From NCBI RefSeq assembly GCF_013368755.1, contig NC_049561.1, positions 3,162,001 through 3,226,000 on the forward strand: a DNA stretch of 64,000 bases, read 5' to 3'. The stretch comes from Talaromyces rugulosus (taxonomy: Eukaryota; Ascomycota; Eurotiomycetes; Eurotiales; Trichocomaceae). This document shows positions 24,501 through 33,633 of the stretch, piece after piece; positions within the stretch are counted from its first letter, which is position 1; every line of letters begins with the position of its first letter. The translations under genes were made by a program, and so were the position numbers. A model generated the notes under the pieces. That model was not told where the DNA came from. It did no database searches and saw nothing but the letters and a program-made list of their open reading frames with translations.

Positions 24501-25603
24501 CCCAGGGCTTTGAGCGTACAATAGAGCCTGGTAATAGGTCTATACCACTAGATTTCAGGATAGACTCCCCTGAAACCGCTATGCAATTAGCCTCAGACCC
24601 CCTAAGTGGGATAGGGAACACCGACCTTTACTCAGACGGTTCTAGGTTAGACGATCAGCGCGTAGGCGCTGCAGTAGCTTATAAGCCACTTATTGGCCCC
24701 TGGAGGTCGCGCCTAGCTCCCCTGGGCGCAGGCTTCGAAGTCTTTGATGCAGAACTAATAGGAGTAGTCGAAGCCCTAGAGTGGGCGCTGGCAGAGAATC
24801 TTATAGGGCCAATTAGGGTGTTTTTAGACGCCCAGGCCGCTATAAGCAGGCTCCAGCATACCCGGCCTGGCCCAGGGCAAGCCCTAGCGCTGCGGGCACA
24901 CGACCTAGCCGGGGAACTACAGGCCACCGGCCGCAGGGTTACCATATGCTGGGTGCCAGGCCATAAAGGGGTCCCAGGCAACGAGGAGGCCGATAAGGCC
25001 GCTAAGAAAGCTGCAGGGAGGCCCTGTACAGGCAAGTACTCAGGCATCTCACTGGCCCATGCCCGGCGGGCATGCACCGAGACTTATAGCGCTATCAAGG
25101 CCAACTGGCTCACTGCAAAGCTTGCAAGACGCACCCAACAGGTAGGCCAGGCCTACCAACCCCCCCGGGGATGGAAGCTTGACCCAATAGTGGCAAGCAC
25201 CCCCAAGCACCTGGCGCGGCGGTATTACCAATTCAAGACCGGCCACACCCCAATCGGGGCCTATCTGCACCGAATCAAGGCCCGAGACTCCCCTAATTGC
25301 TTGGGGTGCTCTAGGGGGACTGAGACGGTAAGACACCTTCTTACAAACTGTCGACAGTGGTGCCACCAGCGGGAAAAACTATATGCCGGCTTGGCCGAAG
25401 CGGGGGTAAAGGCCCCGCAGGATAGCGAGCAGTGCCCCGAAGCACGCCTATTCCAGGACCCAAAGGCCACTACAGCGCTGCTGGCGTTTATAGGGGCCAT
25501 TAGGGAGCGAGAGGATAACCAACAGGCCTGGGAGCAGGCCTATAAGACTGATAATTGGGGCATTGAGGCCCTGGATGAGGGAGAGCGAGAGGGGGAAGGA
25601 TAG
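21554..25603 (+). CDS. LINE ORF2: AP endonuclease, reverse transcriptase, RNase H (1349 aa)
   Basis: This polyprotein would nick target DNA and copy the LINE RNA at the nick. Visible parts in order: endonuclease with E34 (LQEP), D150/N152/H154 (GDFNAH) and S226-D227-H228; reverse transcriptase with D627 (FIDVMGAFD), GLPQGSPVSP and the YADD box at 718-721; RNase H with D1028 (YSDGS), E1067, D1092, H1137 and D1147 (GHKGVPGNEEAD); and a C-terminal knuckle C1249-x2-C1252-x8-H1261-x4-C1266. All catalytic residues I expect are present. I chose the ATG at 21554 because the endonuclease homology starts right after it and it overlaps the ORF1 stop by 20 bases; the frame is open upstream to an ATG at 21395 (1402 aa), which would overlap ORF1 by 179 bases. 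Translation by reinitiation is an inference. Confidence 0.94.
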   Translation: MLIIQHNCGRTYPATLGALEAGIERQIGIICLQEPYIAYDFSHPGYLLYWPGGEKRDQRVLMAIRKDLIGAVRVENRTDLVDHPYLQALDIWEAPIISGHAPRRTRIVNCYDVWIGASYRWQGAFPRRRRAIEDADWDLLIVGRCLLVGDFNAHSPSWNPLAKGRVNAEPLEQLIERHSLYVNNPLGEATRYKKTEGVSIIDLALSSPTLGPLQAWEVDKDKPTTSDHELIVLAWEALEPPPGGISGEITGWQIEALQVNEEALKLATAAWASEAVGHPPLSDQCTEEDLAREANWVQDTLTSVLDRHAKAVRLCARSKRWWKPELRQARSLWAAARKRWQAHACTDTEFKAARTAYYHEIKAAKRTCWEAFLAEGGPGGKEEWKKGSNPTGNPFPKGPRDDLEKPSPGDPNRCWIALQYTKPRTNPTTPALQGPDLEAPPATTMADKEALIRETAFPNAPRSSPPGELPGGQAHMLITPERVHQALFSQSIKKAPGADRLNFKACRLLWALDSPRIIGMARQCFRLGVHPGAWKTAKGILLRKPGKPDYTQVKAWRVISLLSCLGKVVEKLAAGLIADWCEAQGALHPGQMGCRRGRGAIDAVACLVQTVHEGWTQKLLTGTIFIDVMGAFDHVDPYKLSEAMEAAGLDNDLIRWTLSFLTNRRVSLVIDGYKAPEQPIDSGLPQGSPVSPILFLIYIRGVFQAMEQQVPGIKALSYADDIGLVAQGSSVSEICRQLEAAAKAAIEWGLANSVKFDPKKTEAILFSRATSREHKNQVQEARVQVEDALVAFSPTAIRWLGVLLDPKLTLKAHYKYRLQKGQNTERRVRALCKAEGLPPGLAWRIQKATAQSVALYGAELWWHGQKNCLEGLQGLINNQARAVTGMLKSTPLGPLIREAALEPAEALLDSKQRRYALRLLGLPQGHPAAEILPITLREGDAHAQPGEQPLEDRAWATPTRRGPWKLGMGLARRLREALTADPSQGFERTIEPGNRSIPLDFRIDSPETAMQLASDPLSGIGNTDLYSDGSRLDDQRVGAAVAYKPLIGPWRSRLAPLGAGFEVFDAELIGVVEALEWALAENLIGPIRVFLDAQAAISRLQHTRPGPGQALALRAHDLAGELQATGRRVTICWVPGHKGVPGNEEADKAAKKAAGRPCTGKYSGISLAHARRACTETYSAIKANWLTAKLARRTQQVGQAYQPPRGWKLDPIVASTPKHLARRYYQFKTGHTPIGAYLHRIKARDSPNCLGCSRGTETVRHLLTNCRQWCHQREKLYAGLAEAGVKAPQDSEQCPEARLFQDPKATTALLAFIGAIREREDNQQAWEQAYKTDNWGIEALDEGEREGEG

Positions 25604-25623
25604 CGGGCAGGGGCGGCCCGCTA
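25601..25623 (+). promoter_or_regulatory. Hairpin starting at the ORF2 stop codon
   Basis: TAGCGGGC, whose first three bases are the ORF2 stop, pairs perfectly with GCCCGCTA across a 7-base loop. The same hairpin is perfect in LINE copy 6 and is partly kept in mutated copies 1 and 2. It may mark the beginning of a structured 3' UTR; its role is unknown. Confidence 0.55.
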
Positions 25624-25778
25624 TTGTAGGCAACGCCCAAACGTTAGTGGCCATAAGGAGGGGGTAGTGGTTGCCACCCACTATAAGCCCCCGAATCGTC
25701 CTGCGCATATAAGCGGCATGGGGTGAGGAAAGTGCAAGATACCTTGAAAGCCTGGATCCAATGGGGGTAGAGGCACCG

Positions 25779-25804
25779 GCTTATGGGGGGCAACCCCTAT
25801 AAGC
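25779..25804 (+). promoter_or_regulatory. 3' UTR stem-loop with GCAA tetraloop
   Basis: An 11-base-pair stem closes a GCAA loop (GNRA class) about 95 bases before the tail. The arm TTATGGGGG (25781-25789) pairs with CCCCTATAA (25794-25802), including one G-U wobble, and two more GC pairs extend it. LINE copy 6 keeps the stem with different wobble positions. By analogy with other LINEs, such 3' stem-loops can be the recognition site for the reverse transcriptase; that role here is inferred. Confidence 0.6.
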
Positions 25805-25900
25805 AGGCCTAATCCACACGAATCGCTGTCTGTCATAGCCTAGGGCTCGGTATAGACGTTAAATTTGATTAAATAAATAATTAAATAAATAAATAAAATA

Positions 25901-27818
25901 TATTTAAGGATGTATTATTGGTATATCTAAATAAAATCTTTCTAATATACTGGTTTAGATAGTTTATAACTATATTCTTATTTTAGTTCTTTATAGTTGA
26001 TTTCAGAGAATTCTTTTATTATTTTAGAGTCTTTATTATCTATTTCTGGTTCTTCTTTGCTTATTTCTAGAATCTTAATTTTTGTTTTTAGAACCATTAT
26101 ATTAGTTCTTAGAACTAAATTCTATTTTTTCTTTATAATTAATGGTCATTTTTGGAATAGTCTGATTATTTTATTTACTTAATTAATCACTCTTACAGTA
26201 TTTTTTCTAAGATTGGTTATTTTTGCTAACTACGATTATTATAGAGTGTCTAATTCTTGATCCAAGTCTTTATAGTTAACTTCTTTATCTTTTCTACTAT
26301 CTTAAAATATTAGGAAGTGTTAGTTTTCATTTCCTAATAAAAGGTCATTAATATACTATTTAATAGTTTTATTATATTAATCTTTTCTATAAGATTCTCT
26401 GATTAGTCTTTTCTCTTAATCTTATTATAAATGAGATTATATTTCTTCTAGATTAATGTCTTCTTTCTAGGATGATTCTTTTTTTAAACTCTGTCTAAGA
26501 TATTCTTTAGATTATCCAGGGCTATCTTCTAGCTCAAAATTCTTAAGCGCATTATATATTTCTTTTTCCAATATTAATCCCTAAAAGTCTTTAACTTTAT
26601 TAATTTATTTATTTTCTAATTCTTTCTCTTTACTGTCTAAGAAAGTCACAATTATCTAGTATATAACTATAATTTATTAATAGACTATTATTATTTTCTA
26701 AAAATTGATATTACTGTTCTATTTATTTTATTTTAATTAGTATTATTATATAAAGTATTCTTTTTATCTATATTTATAACAAGCTTTATTTTCTTTATAT
26801 TTAGCTATTTCTTCTTTACTGATTATGTTATTAAGCTGCATTTTAATATCGCTATTCTTATTATACTAGGTTCCTTACTTTACTGATATGTTGGTATACT
26901 AAGAGAATTTTCTAACTTTTTTCTATTTTTAAAACTCTTATTACTTTTACTTGATTTTAAATAGTTTATTATTAATTTTAACTATTATCTTAATAAATCT
27001 ATTAATATTATTAAGTTGGTTAAGCTTAATAAATTCTGTCTAGACTTCTTCCTTAAGTATATTCTCAAAGATTATGATTTAAATAGTATTATTATAATAT
27101 AATAATATTACTATCTATTAAAATTTAGTTACTAATTACTAAACAGATCTAGTCTATTATAAATATCTTAGTTATCTTTCTATAGTTTGTAGCTTATTAA
27201 TATTTTTAAATATTTTTCTAAATTTCTATTTAAATATACTATAATTTAAAAACAGTTTCCTGATAATAATTCTCTAACTATTTTTATTGATAGTATATAA
27301 TTCACTTAGTATAGATTATATCTATTCTACTGCTGCATTAGTAAAGTATAATGCTATAAAGATTATTTTCTTTTTATTATTGATAATCTAGTTGGCTTTA
27401 ATATATATTTCTATATTGACCAAAATATCTTTAACTTAGATCTAGTTCTGTTGAAGATTATAGATTTTGATAGTTTGACCTTATTACTAGCTATTCTAGT
27501 TTTATTAGATAATATAGCTATAACTTAAGCTTTAAATTAATTAATATAATTATCTTTTTTAATAATTACAGTTTACAGTCTTTAGATATATTTATTTATT
27601 TAATTAATGACTTTTTCTAATATAATGAATCTTTGCTAAGTTTATTTATTAGATTTATTATCACTGTCTTGATTGACTAGTCTTACTTATCTTATAAATA
27701 GATACAGAATTGCTAGTCTTATTATTAGTGTATTACTATTTTCTACTATAATTAGCTTATTAATAAAGTTTAATTGCTTATCTAGTTCTCAAAACTTTAT
27801 ATTATAAAGATGTTTTAT
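25901..27818 (-). pseudogene. Gypsy-A copy 3 leader and gag relic
   Basis: The minus strand corresponds to the leader and gag region of Gypsy-A copy 2. It is useful because it shows the gag region uninterrupted by a LINE and so confirms the LINE 5 insertion point. Stops are present in all frames. No zinc knuckle is recognisable. Confidence 0.65.
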
Positions 27819-28448
27819 TATTAATCAGTTCAACAATTTATTACTAAAATATGAATTAGAGTAAGTATTTTGCTAATAAAAAACAAAATAAGAACGTTAT
27901 ATAAGGCAATTCTAGAATAAATAGAGTACTATTACAATAATAGGCTGTAAAGTATGTTAAAAAGTAATAATAATATACTATTTACTTAAAAGAATAAAAC
28001 ACAATAAGCTAGATATATAATAGTAAATAAATATTTTTATATAATTAATCTTAAATATAGCAAGTATAGTCAAGCTCTACTTAACTATGTTATTAATATA
28101 GTTTCTTAGTATAGTCTTATTCTGTTGACTATACAGTTATATGCTATAATGTACTTTTACTAGTATGGTGTATACGCACTAAGTATACTTGTATAGAGTG
28201 GATAGTTCTACACTAAGTATATCTATATAGAAATAATATAGCTATATCATTAGGGTGTATATTTACTTAGTATATTTTTACTGGATTAGTGTATTCGCAT
28301 TGTTTAGATTATATAAGTTCTTATGTAGTCATTTCTGTCTTTATTTCTACAATTAGCAAGTCTACTCTATAGAAGTTTTAGGCAGCTTGCTTATGTAAGT
28401 AGCGTCCGCTACTTATCGATTGGCCGAGCATTCACGATTCTTATGACA
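27819..28448 (-). repeat. Gypsy-A copy 3 5' LTR (630 bp)
   Basis: The outer end (28448) reads TGTCATAAGAATCG on the minus strand, the family LTR start. The inner end aligns with the family GATTGACA end, here changed to GATTAATA. It contains the well-preserved LTR palindrome at 28396-28415. Its outer flank is Gypsy-B LTR sequence, so this copy landed in the Gypsy-B 3' LTR. Confidence 0.85.
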
Positions 28449-28608
28449 TATGCTTAGGTAACCAGCTTGACCTCTTATGGCCCTGGGGTGAGGCTATTCC
28501 TAGATCTAGTACTATAGATTAGGGTTGATGTCCTTTCTGCCTGAGGTCTTCTATTCAGCTATAAGGCTGCTTCTATTCTTGGGAATAGCCTTAAGTTTAG
28601 CTGTCACA
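28449..28608 (-). repeat. Gypsy-B 3' LTR, first 160 bases
   Basis: On the minus strand it starts TGTGACAG directly after a polypurine tract, as a 3' LTR should. It is cut at 28448 by Gypsy-A copy 3. Its inner part reappears at 63905-64000 in the 5' LTR, with RIP-type differences. Confidence 0.75.
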
Positions 28609-28625
28609 TTATCTTCCTCCTTTGG
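28609..28625 (-). other. Gypsy-B polypurine tract
   Basis: The minus strand reads CCAAAGGAGGAAGATAA immediately before the LTR start TGTGACAG. A purine tract in this position primes plus-strand DNA synthesis in LTR retrotransposons. Confidence 0.65.
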
Positions 28626-29293
28626 AAACGTTTGCCCTTAAGTGTTAGTTATTAGTCTATTATTATCTGTATACTTTTTAATAAATTAATCTTTCTCTAT
28701 AACTTTTATCTATATATCTAATTAATGTGGTGGATCTAGCTTTTCAGAGTTAGTATTATGGAATGATTTCAGCGCTAATAAAGTATTTGAAAAGTATTCT
28801 GTTAGATATTATACCAGATCTAGGTTTCTGTCTAGCTAGCTTATTTAATAGCATAGCTTCTTTTAATATATTTAAGAGTCTAGGATCTTATTAACTTCCT
28901 ATTCTGAATTTCTATTAATCTAGAGCTTAGGATATTCCTTTTTTAGTTAACCAGCAAGGGGCTTGATTAAAGTAGTGTAGTAGAGCTTGTTTAGAGAAAA
29001 GATATAGTACACTTATATACCCTATAGTAAATCTAATTTAAAGATATAATCTATCTTATATAGTATCTTATATAGTTTTTTAGACTAATAGCCTAGCTTC
29101 TTGCTTAATTATCCTGTATTCTATCTTTTATTATTAATATAGATATGGTTATTAATTTTAAAGTCTATCTCCTGTTTATATTTATTTGCTTACTATTACT
29201 ATCTATCTTATACTTCCACAATATTATTATAGATATAGTCTTATATATACTCTAAATACTGTATCTATATTCAGTATTTTTTTTTGTTCAGTG
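28626..29293 (-). pseudogene. Gypsy-B pol C-terminus relic: integrase tail and chromodomain
   Basis: Minus-strand translation near 28920-28720 gives an ILDS...KKLCY...SFHNTNSEKLDPPH pattern, which fits the chromodomain and C-terminal tail of fungal Gypsy polyproteins. Upstream, about 29290-28930, are remnants of the region between integrase core and chromodomain. Stops are frequent. The integrase catalytic core is not present on this side or beyond LINE 4. Confidence 0.65.
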
Positions 29294-29580
29294 TATTATT
29301 ATTATTATTATTTAATCAAATTTAACGTCTATACCGAGCCCTAGGCTATGACAGACAGCGATTCGTGTGGATTAGGCCTGCTTATAGGGGTTGCCCCCCA
29401 TAAGCCGGTGCCTCTACCCCTATTGGATCCAGGCTTTCAAGGTATCTTGTACTTTCCTCATCCCATGCTGCTTATATGCGCAGGACGATTCGGGGGCTTA
29501 TAGTGGGTAGCAACCACTACCCCCTCTTTATGGCTACTAATGTTTGGGTATTGCCTACAATAGTGGGCTATTTCTGCCTG

Positions 29581-32500
29581 CTATTCTTCCCCTTCTTATT
29601 CTCCCTCATCCAGGGCCTTAATGCCCTAATTATCAGTCTTATAGGCCTGTTTCTAGGCCTATTAGTTATCCTCTCGCTCTCTAATGGCCCCTATAAACGC
29701 CAGCAGCGCTGTAGTGATCTTTGGATCCTGGAATAAGCATGCTTCAGGGCACTGCTCGCTATCCTGTGAGGTCTTTACTCCCGCTTTAGCCAAGCCGGCA
29801 TATAGTTTTTCTTGCTAATGGCACCACTGTTGACAGTTTATAAGAAAGTGTTTTATCGTCTTAGTTCTTCTAAAGCACCCCAAGCAATTAAGAGAGTCTC
29901 AGGCTTTAATTTGGTGTAGATAGGCCCTAATTAGGATATGGCTAGTCTTAAATTGATAATATCATTATACCAGGTGCTTAGAAGTGCTTGCCACTATTAA
30001 ATCAAGCTTCCATCCCCAGAAAGATTGGTAGGCCTGGTCTATTTATTAGATATATTTTATAAGTTTTATAGTGAGCTAGTTAGCTTTAATAGTGCTATAA
30101 GTCTTAGTGCATACCTACCAGATATAGGCTAGTAAGATGCCTGAGTACTTACCTATACAGGGCCTCCCTATAGCTTTCTTAGCAGTCTTATTGGTCTCCT
30201 TATTACCTAGGACCTTTTTATAGCCTAGCACCCAGCATATAGTAATCCTGCAGCCGGTAGCCTGTAGTTCCCCAGCTAGATCGTGTGCTCACAGCGCTAA
30301 GGCTTATCCTAGGCCAGGCTGAGTATACTAGAGCCTGTTTATAGTGGTCTAGGCATCTAAAAACATCCTAATTGGCCTTATAAGATTCTCTATTAATATC
30401 TACTCTAGGGCTTTAACTACTCCTATTAGTTCTATATTAAAGACTTCGAAGCCTATACCTAGAGAAGCTAGATACGATCTCTAGGGGCTAATAAGTGGCT
30501 TATAAGCTATTATAGCGCTTATACACTGATCATCTAACCTAGAACCATCTGAGTAAAGATTGGTGTTTCTTATCTTATTTAAGAAATCTAAGGCTAATTA
30601 TATAGTGGTTTCAGGGGAGTCTATCCTGAAATTTAGTGATATAGACCTATTACTAGGCTTTATTATATACTTAAAGCCTTAGAAGGGATTAGCAGTCAAG
30701 GCCTCTTATAGCCTATAGGCTAAATCTATGCCCAGTTTCCAGGGACTTTGGTAGGTTAGTATTATCTAAGCTCAGTCTTCTAATAGCTGCTCTCCAGACT
30801 GTGCATAAGCATCTTTCTTTCTAAATGTTATAGGGAGTATTTCTACTGCTGGATATCCTTAGAGAAGTTCTAAGAGTCTTAGGGTATACTGCTGCTATTT
30901 ACTATTTAATAGGGCCTTTGCTGGTTCTAAAGCTGCCTCCCTTATAAGCAGTCCTAACAGGGTGGACTTCAGTATGTCTATAACTGCCTGGGTCTAGTTA
31001 TTAATTAGGTTCTACAGTTCTTCTAGACAGTTTTTTTACCTATATTACTAAAGCTTGGCCTTATAAAGTGCTATTGACTGTGTAATGACCTTTTGGATTC
31101 GCTATGTTAGGCCTGGAGAAAGCCCTTGGACTTTGAACAATACCTGTACTTGTCTTTTAGTATTTTAATCTTTTTACAGACAGTACTTATAGTAGACTTT
31201 AAAGATAAGCTTTAGATTTAATAAGACCCCTAATCATTGGATAGCTATTAGAAAGAATACTACTAAAATATCTCCTATCTGCATTCTAGCTTTCTAGACC
31301 TAATTTTTATATTCCCTGCTAGTGGCCTTAAAGAATAGAATAGCTTCTATCTTTTTAGGATCAAATTTGACATTATCTACCAGTCTTTACTTAATAGTAG
31401 CTTTTGCTGCTGCTTCTAGCTGTTTATAGATTTTAGAGATTAAGCTTCCCTGGGCTACCAGGCCTATATTATCAGTATAGGACAGGGCCTTGATTCCTAA
31501 CACCTGCTATTCCATAGCCTAAAACACACCCTAGATATAGATAAGAAAGAGGATTAAAGAGACCAATAAGTCTTAGGATAGCTCTGAGTCAATAGGCTGT
31601 TCAGGGGCTTTATAACTATTAATTATAAAGCTAACCCTTCTATTTGTAAAGAAAGATAAGGTCTATTTTATAAAGTTATTATCTAGGCCTATAGCTTCTA
31701 TAGCTTTACTAAGCTTATAGAGGTCAATATGGTTAAAGGCCTCTATAATATCAATAAAGATAATGCCTATAAGAAGCTTTTAAGTCCATCTCTCATGCAC
31801 TATTTATACGAGGTAGGCCACCATATTAATAGCCCCACGGCCCTACCTGTATCTTATTTATCTAGGGTATAAAGCCTCTTAGATTTTATACCAGTCTGCT
31901 ATAAAGCCTGCAATTAGCTTCTTAATAACCTTGCCTAGGCAGCTAAGTAAGCTTATCACCTTTCAGGCCTTTATCTAGGTATAATCAGGCTTCTCTGGCT
32001 TCCGAAGTAGGATGCCTTTAGCAGTCTTTCAGGCCCCTGGGTGTATCCCAAGTTGAAAGCATTGCCTAGCCATCTCTATGATTCAGGGTGAGTCTAATGC
32101 CCAGAGTAGCTAGTATACTTTAAAATTGAGCCTATCAGCCCCTGGAGCTTTCTTGATACTCTGACTGAATAGGGCCTGATACACCCACTTTAGTATTATA
32201 AGCATATAAGCCTGTCCACTTAGCAGCTCCCTAGGAGGGGAGCTATAGAAGATATTAAAAAATACCATTTCTCTGATTAAAGCTTCTTTATCGGCTATAG
32301 TAGTGGCAGGAAGAGTCTCTAGATCCAGGCCTTAAAATGCTAGGGTGATGGGATTAGTCTATGGCTTAATATACTATAGAGCTATTTAATACTTATTAGA
32401 ATCTCCTAGAAAAAGCTTTTCCAGATCATCCCTAGGGCCTTTAAGAAAAGGGTTCCTAATAAGGTTAGAACTCTTTTTCCACTCTTCTTTCCCCCTAAGG

Positions 32501-33633
32501 CCTCTTTCAGCAAGGAAGGCCTCCTAGCAGGTCCTTTTAACTGTCTTTATTTTATAGTAATAAGCGGTTTTTATAGTCTTGAATTCGGTGTTAGTACAGA
32601 TATAGGCCTGCTATTACTTATAGGCTATAGCCTATAAGCTCTAGGCTTGCTGTAGCTCTAGCTTCTACTACTACTTAGAGTGTGTATAAAGCTGTACTGC
32701 TTTAGTATGCCTATTAAGTACACTGGTTAGGGTATCCTGTATCTAATTGGTCTCTCTGGCAAGGTCTTCCTTAGTGCATTGATCACTAAGAGGGGGGTGG
32801 CCTACAGTCTCTGAGGTCCAAGCTGCTGTAGCTAGCTTTAGGGCTTCCTTGTTTACCTGCAGAGCTTTTATCTGCTACCCAGTAATCTCTCTGGAGATTC
32901 CTCCTAGAGGGGGTTCTTCTAGGGCTTCCTAGGCTAGGACGATAAGTTTATAGTCAGATGTTGTAGGCTTATCCTTATCCACCTCCCAGGCTTGCAGAAG
33001 CCCTAGGGCTGGCGAGGATAATATTAAATCAATAATTAATACCCCCTTAGTCTTCTTATAGCGTGTGGCCTCCCCTAGTAGGTTATTAATATATAGTAAG
33101 TACCGCTCTATAAGCTATTCTAAAGGCTTAATATTAACCCAGCCCTTAGCCAGTAGGTTCCACAAAGGGCTATAAGCGTTAAAATCACCCATTAATAGGC
33201 ATCTATTCACTATAAGCAGGTCCTAGTCTGCGTCCTTAATAGCCTGGTATCATCTAGAGAAGGCCTTTTGCCACCAGTAACTAGCCTTAATCTATATATT
33301 ATAACAGTTGACTATTCTAGTGCGTTAGGGAGCATACCTACTAATTATTAGTGCTTCCTATATGTCCAGGGCCTGTAAATAGAGGTAGTCTACTAAATCA
33401 GTGCGGTTCTCGACCTTAACTGCCCCTATAAGGTCTTTACAGATGGCTATAAGCACCCGTTGATCCCGCTTCTCCCCCCCTGGCCAGTACAGCAGATAGC
33501 CTGGGTAGAAGAAGTCATAAGCAATATAAGGCTTTTGCAGATATATAATACCTATTTACTGCTTTATCCCCGCTTTTAGAGCCTCTAAGATTACGGGGTA
33601 GGTATAGCCATAATTATGTTGAATAATCAATAT
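29581..33633 (-). pseudogene. LINE copy 4 ORF2 relic
   Basis: The minus-strand counterpart of the intact ORF2, from the ATG-equivalent at 33631-33633 (now ATA) to the stop at 29581-29583. Endonuclease, RT, RNase H and C-terminal knuckle regions can all be aligned, with many C->T/G->A stops. Confidence 0.85.

Larger units (their letters stand above)
19603..25900 (+). mobile_element. LINE copy 3 (Tad1-like, subfamily A), full length and intact
   Basis: This is a non-LTR retrotransposon with a 39-base 5' UTR, two long overlapping ORFs, a structured 3' UTR of about 290 bases and a (TAAA)n-type tail. The layout (gag-like ORF1 with three CCHC knuckles; ORF2 with AP endonuclease, RT, RNase H and a C-terminal CCHC) is that of fungal Tad1-clade LINEs. 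It is colinear with LINE copy 6 at a constant offset of 37896 bases. No clear target duplication flanks it, and its two flanks belong to differently oriented Gypsy-A pieces. It looks capable of encoding active products; activity is not shown. Confidence 0.95.
25901..28448 (-). mobile_element. Gypsy-A copy 3, 5' portion (LTR and gag), decayed
   Basis: Read right to left this is a Gypsy-A 5' LTR followed by the leader and gag region. It matches 40046-41185 plus 47500 to about 48915 of copy 2, with the LINE 5 insertion absent. It stops at 25901 against the tail of LINE copy 3; pol and the 3' LTR are missing. RIP damage is heavy in the interior and light at the outer LTR end. Confidence 0.85.

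Noticed and set aside
24118..24621. Minus-strand open frame of 167 codons inside LINE ORF2 (also at 62014-62517)
   Set aside because: It lies fully antisense to a well-supported RT/RNase H coding region, and the composition (serine, arginine, proline rich) is what the reverse strand of this GC-rich ORF would give.
25997..26182. Short hydrophobic open frame of 61 codons
   Set aside because: It lies in the RIP-damaged gag region of Gypsy-A copy 3 on the opposite strand; no start context, no homologous frame in copy 2.
25901..29293. Possible inversion of the segment between LINE 3 (+) and LINE 4 (-) by recombination between inverted copies
   Set aside because: Undoing the inversion would put the Gypsy-B chromodomain piece in the opposite orientation to the rest of Gypsy-B and does not create target duplications for either LINE or for the Gypsy-A copy.
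29476..29736. Open frame of 86 codons on the plus strand, with hydrophobic stretches, seen again antisense to the 3' ends of LINEs 2, 3 and 6 (e.g. 63344-63649, 25448-25708)
   Set aside because: It is the reverse complement of the ORF2 C-terminus and 3' UTR. Its recurrence follows from the LINE copies being related, and it has no supporting start context or family resemblance.
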